Shown here: positions 1 through 5,076 of the stretch, piece after piece | Layout of the letters: each line of letters begins with the position of its first letter | How positions within the stretch are numbered: the first letter of the stretch is position 1 | Source: Chloroflexota bacterium | Lineage (GTDB): Bacteria > Chloroflexota > Anaerolineae > Fen-1058 | NCBI GenBank assembly: GCA_016219235.1 | Contig: JACRBO010000499.1 | Span: 1-5,076 of the forward strand | Direction: 5' to 3' | Length of the DNA stretch: 5,076 nucleotides | The notes under the pieces: generated by a model | Database searches by the model: none | Told to the model about the DNA's origin: nothing | The model's input: the letters and a program-made list of their open reading frames with translations, nothing else | Made by a program: the position numbers and the translations under genes

Positions 1-8
1 TAAGGAGG
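1..8 (+). promoter_or_regulatory. Strong Shine-Dalgarno site of the membrane-protein gene
   Basis: TAAGGAGG is a near-perfect complement of the 16S rRNA 3' tail. The GGAGG core at 4-8 stands seven bases before the ATG at 16, which is ideal spacing, so it fixes that start codon and predicts efficient translation. The first three bases (TAA) could also be the stop codon of a gene ending at the window edge, but that cannot be decided here. The promoter must lie to the left of the window. Confidence 0.85.
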
Positions 9-15
9 CGTCAAA

Positions 16-651
16 ATGAGAAGTGCAACTCAAATAATCGTTTCAACCTTCGGCGTCATTATGGGGGTGGCCGGTATCGAACATGGTATCGGCGAAATCC
101 TTCAGGGCAACATCGCTCCCAGTGGCATCATGTTCCCGTCCTGGCCCGGCTCGGCATTCTTTCGCAGCGTGAACGGGGAGCCGGCGATGTCGATCGTGCC
201 CAACCTCCTCGTCACTGGCATCCTGGCCAGCCTCGTTTCCCTGATCTTCCTCGTGTGGGCGATCAAGTTTGTTCAACGGAAACACGGCGGCCAGGTCATG
301 ATGCTATTGTCAATCATCATGCTTCTGGTGGGTGGTGGTATCTTCCCGCCCATCATCGGGCTCATGATTGGCGCCCTTGGAACCCGGATCAATGCGCCGT
401 CCACTGGGTCGCGCACGCGTTTCTTGGTGGGTCTACGGACTTTCCTTAGAAAGGTATGGCCGTGGGCCTTCGTCGCCTGCTTACTCGCCTGGCTGTGCCT
501 GTTTCCCGGCCTGAACATCCTCGGGTATTTCTTCGGGGTGAATGACCCGAATCTGACTGTAACGCTTATTCTCTTCGCGCTCGGCTCTCTGCTGTTGACG
601 ATCTTGACTGGATTTGCGCACGATAGTCAGCAACCGTCGTTGGTCTGGTAG
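16..651 (+). CDS. Polytopic membrane protein of unknown function (211 aa)
   Basis: I do not recognise a named function. The protein is very hydrophobic, with about five possible membrane segments: residues 5-22 (weaker), 60-86, 93-121, 147-174 and 179-200. A positively charged loop (RKH at 88-90) separates the second and third, and a basic loop at about 124-146 (TRINAPST, RTRF, RTFLRK) probably faces the cytoplasm. Before the second segment is a distinctive stretch: GIEHGIGEILQGN at 20-32, SWPGSAFF at 42-49, then EPAMSIVPNLLVTG at 55-68. I recall similar stretches in uncharacterised bacterial membrane proteins, so it may mark a conserved family, but I could not search. There is no lipobox, enzyme motif or nucleotide-binding motif. 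The start is set by the Shine-Dalgarno site at 1-8. The stop lies five bases before the next gene, which suggests co-transcription. It could be a small transporter-like or signalling membrane protein, but nothing in the sequence decides this. Confidence 0.85.
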   Translation: MRSATQIIVSTFGVIMGVAGIEHGIGEILQGNIAPSGIMFPSWPGSAFFRSVNGEPAMSIVPNLLVTGILASLVSLIFLVWAIKFVQRKHGGQVMMLLSIIMLLVGGGIFPPIIGLMIGALGTRINAPSTGSRTRFLVGLRTFLRKVWPWAFVACLLAWLCLFPGLNILGYFFGVNDPNLTVTLILFALGSLLLTILTGFAHDSQQPSLVW

Positions 652-656
652 ATTCT

Positions 657-914
657 GTGGAATGTGATCGGTCACACTCAATCACAGTGACCCTGGACCA
701 GCCGGGCGTTTATGAGATTCAGGTTGAAGATTGGCTGGCGGATCGTTGGTCCGATTGGCTTGACGGGCTGGCGATCCGCACTGACCTCAACGGTGAGATG
801 ACATTGATCGGACTGTTAATCGATCAAGCGGCGCTGTTCGGTGTGCTTGCCAGGATGCACAATCTCACTTTAGTTCTGATCTCAATAAATAGGTCATCAC
901 CCAAGAGCGAGTAA
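657..914 (+). CDS. Small conserved-type soluble protein of unknown function (85 aa)
   Basis: This short acidic protein has no membrane segment or signal peptide. It reads as a compact alpha/beta unit: a beta strand (TVTLDQPGVYEIQVE, 10-24), a Trp-rich turn (WLADRWSDWLDGL, 26-38), another strand pair (LAIRTDLNGEMTLIGLL, 38-54), a helix (DQAALFGVLARMHNL, 56-70) and a final strand (TLVLISINRS, 71-80). The RWSDW..GL and DQAALFGVL patterns resemble small uncharacterised proteins that I recall from Chloroflexota and some other bacteria. That is memory, not a search. The start is GTG at 657, five bases after the preceding stop, with no good Shine-Dalgarno site, so translation may be coupled to the membrane-protein gene. 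A second in-frame GTG at 687 would give a 75-residue protein that keeps all the recognisable part. The gene ends 42 bases from the stop of dnaE2, which runs the opposite way. Homologue-like motifs and overall shape argue that it is a real gene, but no function can be named. Confidence 0.72.
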   Translation: MECDRSHSITVTLDQPGVYEIQVEDWLADRWSDWLDGLAIRTDLNGEMTLIGLLIDQAALFGVLARMHNLTLVLISINRSSPKSE

Positions 915-956
915 GCGACAGCCACAGGATGCCGCGAGATACCCGCAGACTCAGCT
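915..956. other. Short convergent intergenic gap without a clear terminator
   Basis: These 42 bases separate the stop of the 85-residue protein gene (plus strand) from the stop of dnaE2 (minus strand). I see no GC-rich stem followed by a T run in either direction. The best candidate pairing, around CCGCGAGATACCCGCAG, has only about three consecutive pairs. Transcription from either side may therefore run into the opposite gene, or end by a Rho-like route. Confidence 0.5.
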
Positions 957-3900
957 TCATACTGCATCGACTCGTTGCGCCACCACATTGATCGCCCCGT
1001 GATCTTTTTGCAGCACACCCTCAACCAGCACGAATGCACTATGTACAGCTGCCCGACATTGCTCATAGACCGGCGGCGCAACGATGACATTCACCATGCC
1101 TGAGGCATCCTCGACGGCGAGAAAGGCGAAGCCTTTGGCCGTCGGCGGGCGTTGCACCGCGACCAGCAGGCCACCGATCTTGATCTGCTGGCCGTGCTTT
1201 AATTTCGACAGTTCACCGATCGATGTCGCACCCGCTTTCGTGAACGCATCACGGCGCATTTCGGTGAGATGCGCGTCGAGGCTGACACCGGTTGCAGCGT
1301 AGGAGGTCATCAGTTGCTCGGTGCGATCCATCGGCGCCAACCGGGCCTGCTCATCGGGACTACGCAGCGGCAATTCACGCGGTCGCTTCGCCAACCGATA
1401 CGCTTCAGCCAGATCCCACAACAGTTGCCGCCGCTCGCCGAGGTGATCGAACGCGCCGGCGAGCACCAGCGCCTCGACGTGCGGCCGATCAAGTTGCGTA
1501 CGGCGTACCAATTCATTCAGCGATCGGAACGGCCCACGTTGCCGCTCGACTTCGATCGTGTCGATCTGCGCCGGGCCAAAGCCCTTCACATCGATCAAGC
1601 CCAATCGAATCGCGTGGCCTTCAGCCGTAGCGGCCGATTGCGAATGCCGCAGATCGACCGGCAGCACTTTGAGTCCATACCGAATGGCGTCACTCACAAC
1701 CACATGCCGGGGACAGAAGCCCATCGGCTCGTTACGCAATAACCCCACGTAGAACGCTGTGGGGTAATAGCACTTCAACCACGCCGACCAATACACGATG
1801 ACGGCGAAGGCGGCCGAGTGCGACTTGGCGAAAGAATACCCCCCGAAAGCCTTCAACTGCTGAAAGACCTGCCCGGCGATTTTCAGAGAAATGCCTTTGG
1901 CTTGCGCACCCTGCAGGAAGCGATCGCGAAAGGACTCGATCTGTTCATCGGCGCGTTTGTGGCCCAACGCCCGCCGCAGCAGTTCGCCTTCGCCATGTGT
2001 GAAGCCCGCAAAGTCATGGGCAACTTTCAGGCATTGTTCCTGAAACAGCACGACGCCGAGTGTTTCTTTCAGCGCCGGTTCGAGCGATGGATGTGGATAG
2101 CGCACCGGCTCCTGCCCATCACGTCGATTCAGGAAGGGGTACACCATATTCCCCTGCACGGGGCCGGGCCGGATCAACGCAATCTCGATCGTGAGATCGC
2201 TCAGATTGCGCGGCTGAAAGCGCGGAATCAATGAGGCTTGAGCGCGAGACTCGATCTGAAAAATGCCCAGTGATTGGCCGGAGCAGATTAGGTCATAGAC
2301 CTTGTGATCATCAAAGCGCAACGCTGAGAGATCTGGCCGCCGGCCAGTCTGCTGCTCGACGATGTCGCAGGCATCATTGATCGCAGACAAGGCGCGCAGG
2401 CCCAGGACATCAAACTTGATCCAACGCTGCGTTTCGAGTGCGTCCTTATCCCATTGAATGACAAAACGATCCTCAAGACTAGCTGGTTCGATCGGAATGT
2501 AGGCAGGCAGTTCATCAGCCGTCATGATTAGACCGCCATTATGCAGGCCGAGGTGTCGAGGCAGGCTATCAAGCCGCGAGGCCAGGGCCAGCCACTGCTG
2601 CCAGCGCAGGGCATCCAGTTGTGAACCAAAGGCCGCGCGTAGACCTGGCAGTGAAGCGAGATCGGCTGACGAATGTACGTCGACGGCTTCGCACACGCGA
2701 TCAATCACCTCGCTTGAAAAACCCAGCACCATGCCGACATCGCGCAGTGCCTGTCGTGCTCCAAACGTGACGAAGGTGCAAGCCATCGCCACGCGCTGTG
2801 CGCCGTAACGTTGGTAAAGATAGTCCAAAACCGCCGTCCTGCGATCCGCGGAAAAATCGACATCTATGTCCGGCACCGTCGCGCGCTCCGCCGAAAGGAC
2901 GCGTTCAAAGACCAGGCCGCTCGCAATCGGGTCGACCGGCGTGATGTCGAGCAAGTAGGCCACGAGTGAGTTGGCCGCACTGCCACGGCCCTGGCATAGA
3001 ATGCGCTGCGAGCGCGCGAAACGCAGTGCATCCCACACCACGAGGAAGTATTCGGCAAATTGATGCTGCATGATCACGTCGAGTTCACGCTGTAAGGCGG
3101 CACGATAGCGATCGACCTGAGATGGATCGACCTTGCGCGCTAACGCCATTTCACACAAGTCGCGTAGATACTCACTAGCCGATCGGTCGTGAGGCACGTC
3201 AATCAAGGGCAAACGTTGCGGCCCGCCCGGCAATTGAACGCGGCAGCGCTCGGCGATCTCAACCGTGGCCCGCAAGGCCGTCGGCTGATCAGCGAAGAGC
3301 GCCGCCATGTCTGCCGGTGAACGAAAGTGATACTGGTGATTGCTGCGCAAATAGTCATTCGCCTGCGTGAGCGGCAGCCGCTGCCGGATGCACGTCAAGA
3401 CATCCTGGATCGGCGCGTCATCGGTGTCAAGATAATGAACATTGCCAGTCGCCACGAGGGGCAGGCGCAGTCGCTGTGCGAGAGCCACCAGTCCGTCGTT
3501 GAGACGCCGATCGCCGCGTTCATGATGACGTTGTAATTCAAGGAAGAAGTTGCCCACGCCAAAGATTGACGCGAATCGTTCGCCCGCATGCTGCGCCTTA
3601 TCAAGATGATGGTCCAACAACGCGCGCGCGATCTCACTGCGGCGGCAACCCGACAAAGCAATTAACCCGGCGTGGTGATCCGCCAGCAACCGCCACGGCA
3701 GCGCGGCAAAGCCCTTCTGTTGATCACGGCGGGCCAACGTGATGAGGCGGCACAGATTAGCATAGCCTTCATTAGTTTCAGCCAGCAGCGTCAAATGGCC
3801 GCCGCCATTAACCAGCGTGATCTCTGCGCCCAGGATCGGCTTGACCCCGGCCTGTCGTGCGGCTTGCTCGAAGCGCACCGTACCATACACCGCATCGTGA

Positions 3901-4016
3901 TCGGTCAAAGCCAGCGCCGGCATCCCGACTTCAATCGCGCGTTGCACCAGTTCTTCGGGTGAGGGTACGCCATCGAGCAACGAGAAATAGGAGTGGGCAT
4001 GCAGTTCGACATACAT
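957..4016 (-). CDS. dnaE2: Error-prone DNA polymerase III alpha subunit DnaE2 (ImuC)
   Basis: C-family DNA polymerase. In characterised bacteria DnaE2 performs damage-induced translesion synthesis together with ImuA and ImuB. The product has 1019 residues from this start, near the low end for DnaE2 and shorter than replicative DnaE, because the C-terminal tau-binding domain is missing. Domains (1019-residue numbering): PHP domain about 1-215, with HAH at 6-8, D15, H40, E65, H74, C124 and H194, but Asn192 where an Asp is usual; palm about 270-545, with GRGSAA at 343-348, the catalytic pair D383 and D385 in PDIDVDF, and the third aspartate D536 in KFDVLGLR; fingers about 545-785 (SLGIFQIESR, LIRPGP, LFQEQ, FGGYSFAKSHSAAFA); helix-hairpin-helix region about 805-870; OB fold about 940-1015. 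I chose ATG at 4016 because MYVELHAHSYFS is the usual N terminus and it starts one base after the imuB stop. An ATG at 4058 would add 14 residues overlapping imuB and has no Shine-Dalgarno site. The ribosome site before 4016 is also weak, so coupling to imuB is likely. The full length is uninterrupted. Confidence 0.94.
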   Translation of the reverse strand: MYVELHAHSYFSLLDGVPSPEELVQRAIEVGMPALALTDHDAVYGTVRFEQAARQAGVKPILGAEITLVNGGGHLTLLAETNEGYANLCRLITLARRDQQKGFAALPWRLLADHHAGLIALSGCRRSEIARALLDHHLDKAQHAGERFASIFGVGNFFLELQRHHERGDRRLNDGLVALAQRLRLPLVATGNVHYLDTDDAPIQDVLTCIRQRLPLTQANDYLRSNHQYHFRSPADMAALFADQPTALRATVEIAERCRVQLPGGPQRLPLIDVPHDRSASEYLRDLCEMALARKVDPSQVDRYRAALQRELDVIMQHQFAEYFLVVWDALRFARSQRILCQGRGSAANSLVAYLLDITPVDPIASGLVFERVLSAERATVPDIDVDFSADRRTAVLDYLYQRYGAQRVAMACTFVTFGARQALRDVGMVLGFSSEVIDRVCEAVDVHSSADLASLPGLRAAFGSQLDALRWQQWLALASRLDSLPRHLGLHNGGLIMTADELPAYIPIEPASLEDRFVIQWDKDALETQRWIKFDVLGLRALSAINDACDIVEQQTGRRPDLSALRFDDHKVYDLICSGQSLGIFQIESRAQASLIPRFQPRNLSDLTIEIALIRPGPVQGNMVYPFLNRRDGQEPVRYPHPSLEPALKETLGVVLFQEQCLKVAHDFAGFTHGEGELLRRALGHKRADEQIESFRDRFLQGAQAKGISLKIAGQVFQQLKAFGGYSFAKSHSAAFAVIVYWSAWLKCYYPTAFYVGLLRNEPMGFCPRHVVVSDAIRYGLKVLPVDLRHSQSAATAEGHAIRLGLIDVKGFGPAQIDTIEVERQRGPFRSLNELVRRTQLDRPHVEALVLAGAFDHLGERRQLLWDLAEAYRLAKRPRELPLRSPDEQARLAPMDRTEQLMTSYAATGVSLDAHLTEMRRDAFTKAGATSIGELSKLKHGQQIKIGGLLVAVQRPPTAKGFAFLAVEDASGMVNVIVAPPVYEQCRAAVHSAFVLVEGVLQKDHGAINVVAQRVDAV

Positions 4017-4020
4017 GCTA
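4014..4020 (-). promoter_or_regulatory. imuB-dnaE2 stop/start junction (TAG-C-ATG)
   Basis: On the minus strand the imuB stop TAG (4020-4018) is followed by a single C and then the dnaE2 ATG (4016-4014). The bases before it (GATCGGCGGCGCAGTTAGC) contain no good Shine-Dalgarno sequence. This layout suits termination-reinitiation by the same ribosome, which would tie the amount of DnaE2 to that of ImuB. The junction is read directly; the coupling is inferred. Confidence 0.65.
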
Positions 4021-5076
4021 ACTGCGCCGCCGATCGAGAAACCACTGACCTTCAGCATCTCGAAAGAGGGTGAAGACCAGACCGTCGCCGAGTTCGATCT
4101 GATAATAGTCGCGCGCGATCAACTGATCCCACCACGCCCGTTGCTCGCACCAGTATTCATAGAGAGTCGTCACGCGCCGCGACCAACGCCCCCAGCGCAA
4201 ATCGATCGGCACGCCATCCGCTTGCGCGTTCACGTGAATCGGCAGCGGCACGGGCGGGCCGAGAGTGCTGGCCAGCCGTAGTACCGCCTCACCGAATCGC
4301 TTCTGCAAAGCGCGCAGGGTCACTCGAAACTGCGCCCACTTCGAGGACTCGACGCTATCCAACAGCGACAACTGCCGCGCACCGAAATGCCATTCGCGCA
4401 GGGGATAGGCGCGCAACGTGATCGCACTCACGTCGGCTTCAAACGTGAGTTTCCCCAACAAGCGGCCACCCAGGCGCCGCAGTTGTTCGGCATTCGACGC
4501 TGGCGGCTTGAGCGGTGCGCCTGTCGTATGTTCATGCTGATCGATCGTCGTCACGACCAGCGACAGCGCCAACGCTTGATAACCGCCTTCCTCCAGGCGT
4601 TGTGCAAGGCGAGACGCGAGGCGTTCGACGGCCAACAGCACCATCGCCCGTTCACCCAGCGGCTCGGGCAGATGCAAGGTGCGCACGATCGATGGCGGCG
4701 GAGATTGCGGCAGCAGTGGACGCGGATCGATCCCGCGCGCCAGATCGTGATAGAACGCTAACTCTGAGCCGAATTGCAGCACGACCGCGGCATGGGGTAA
4801 CTGTGCGAAGCCGCCCAGGGTGTTGATGCCAAACAGGTTCAGCCGGCGCATCATTTCCGGCGGCGGATCGGGCAATGCGCGTAGCGGCAGCGGATCGAGG
4901 AAAGCACGCTCACCGCCAGCGGGCACGATCGCAATCCGTACGGATTGAACTACAGCCTGGCGGGCGGCTTGCAGGGCCGTGAACTTGTTTGAGGCCAGGC
5001 CGAGCACGGGTTGTAGGGCGGAAACCTGATCGATTTGCTGAATGATTTGCACGGCGAGTGATTCTTCGGATGGAAA
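4018..5076 (-). CDS. imuB: ImuB-type Y-family DNA polymerase-like protein, N terminus outside window
   Basis: C-terminal 352 residues of a Y-family polymerase-like protein. The frame stays open to the window edge, so the catalytic palm and the real start are missing, and the GTG at 5052 is only an internal Val codon. Counting from that codon: the palm/thumb junction GLASNKFTALQAA at 18-30; the thumb with a helix-hairpin-helix (RRLNLFGINTLGGFAQLP at 69-86) followed by FG and LARGIDPRPLLP; then a little-finger domain at about 120-222. QLSLL at 227-231 (bases 4360-4374) matches the clamp-binding pattern that follows the little finger in ImuB proteins. The last 65 residues (VPIDLRWGRWSRRV, RAWWDQLIARDYYQIE, LVFTLFRDAEGQWFLDRR) form a Trp/Tyr-rich basic module resembling DUF6504, judged from memory. 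In known mutasomes ImuB is usually catalytically inactive and acts as an adaptor for the clamp and DnaE2; whether this copy lacks the acidic residues cannot be seen here. The stop is one base before dnaE2, so the two are surely co-transcribed. A DinB-like active polymerase is the alternative. Confidence 0.86.
   Translation of the reverse strand, partial: FPSEESLAVQIIQQIDQVSALQPVLGLASNKFTALQAARQAVVQSVRIAIVPAGGERAFLDPLPLRALPDPPPEMMRRLNLFGINTLGGFAQLPHAAVVLQFGSELAFYHDLARGIDPRPLLPQSPPPSIVRTLHLPEPLGERAMVLLAVERLASRLAQRLEEGGYQALALSLVVTTIDQHEHTTGAPLKPPASNAEQLRRLGGRLLGKLTFEADVSAITLRAYPLREWHFGARQLSLLDSVESSKWAQFRVTLRALQKRFGEAVLRLASTLGPPVPLPIHVNAQADGVPIDLRWGRWSRRVTTLYEYWCEQRAWWDQLIARDYYQIELGDGLVFTLFRDAEGQWFLDRRRS
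4360..4374 (-). other. Putative beta-clamp-binding motif QLSLL in ImuB
   Basis: CAG TTG TCG CTG TTG on the minus strand encodes QLSLL, followed by Asp. It fits the bacterial clamp-binding consensus QL(S/D)L(F/L). It sits just after the little-finger domain, where ImuB proteins carry this motif. The DnaE2 in this window shows no equally clear motif, so ImuB is the likely link of the pair to the sliding clamp. Confidence 0.7.

Noticed and set aside
1269..1742. Plus-strand open frame of 157 residues opposite dnaE2.
   Set aside because: It lies fully inside dnaE2 on the other strand, has no recognisable motif and an Arg/Gln-rich composition typical of antisense shadow frames. The same holds for the other frames opposite dnaE2 and imuB, including 1818-2234 and 4387-4761.
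1920..1927. HIP1 octamer GCGATCGC as evidence of a cyanobacterial origin.
   Set aside because: I noticed only one copy in 5 kb. Cyanobacteria rich in HIP1 carry it far more often, and the general GATC excess explains this copy.
3615..3632. Alternating CG run (CGCGCGCG) as a structural element.
   Set aside because: It is short and explained by Ala/Arg codons in the dnaE2 PHP domain (EIARALL), so no separate role is supported.
957..4058. Longer dnaE2 start at ATG 4058 (1033 residues).
   Set aside because: The 14 extra residues (MLKVSGFSIGGAVS) overlap imuB, look unlike the family N terminus and have no Shine-Dalgarno site. The ATG at 4016 gives the expected MYVELHAH start.
4018..5052. Reading the GTG at 5052 as the start of a complete 344-residue protein.
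   Set aside because: The frame continues without a stop to base 5076, and the protein begins in the middle of a Y-family palm/thumb junction, so the gene is cut by the window rather than short.
1..5076. LexA/SOS operator of the GAAC-N4-GTTC type.
   Set aside because: I checked the GAAC occurrences I could find and none is followed by GTTC at the right spacing. The closest, at 4981, reads GAAC-TTGT-TTGA and lies inside imuB. The operator of this cassette would be expected upstream of imuA, outside the window.

Overview
This 5.1-kb window looks like chromosomal DNA from a moderately GC-rich bacterium (GC roughly in the upper 50s percent, judged by eye). I favour a Chloroflexota-like organism. 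That rests on remembered resemblance of the two small plus-strand genes and of the imuB-dnaE2 pair to genes of that group, and it is inference only. No RNA gene, mobile element, CRISPR array or recombinase was seen.

Layout: positions 1-914 (plus strand) hold a tight two-gene unit. The first gene has a near-perfect Shine-Dalgarno sequence and encodes a polytopic membrane protein of unknown function. Five bases after its stop, a GTG codon starts a soluble protein of 85 residues, also of unknown function. Positions 915-956 form a short convergent gap with no clear terminator. Positions 957-5076 (minus strand) hold the two last genes of an inducible-mutagenesis ('mutasome') cassette: the C-terminal part of an ImuB-type Y-family polymerase-like protein, cut by the window edge, followed after one base by dnaE2 (imuC), the error-prone relative of the replicative DNA polymerase III alpha subunit.

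In characterised bacteria ImuA, ImuB and DnaE2 act together in damage-induced translesion synthesis. ImuB binds the sliding clamp and recruits DnaE2, which does the synthesis. This sequence fits that model. The ImuB fragment has a clamp-binding-like QLSLL motif, and DnaE2 keeps all three catalytic aspartates of the C-family polymerase core. The PHP (proofreading-type) domain of DnaE2 keeps eight of nine metal ligands but has Asn in place of the conserved Asp at the eighth position. That change is expected to weaken or abolish PHP exonuclease activity. ImuA and any LexA-type operator would lie beyond position 5076.

The most notable signals are the PHP Asp-to-Asn change, the TAG-C-ATG gene junction, the C-terminal extension on ImuB, and a strong excess of GATC/CGATCG throughout the window. 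I found no convincing evidence of a wholly new system. The two plus-strand genes are the least understood part.
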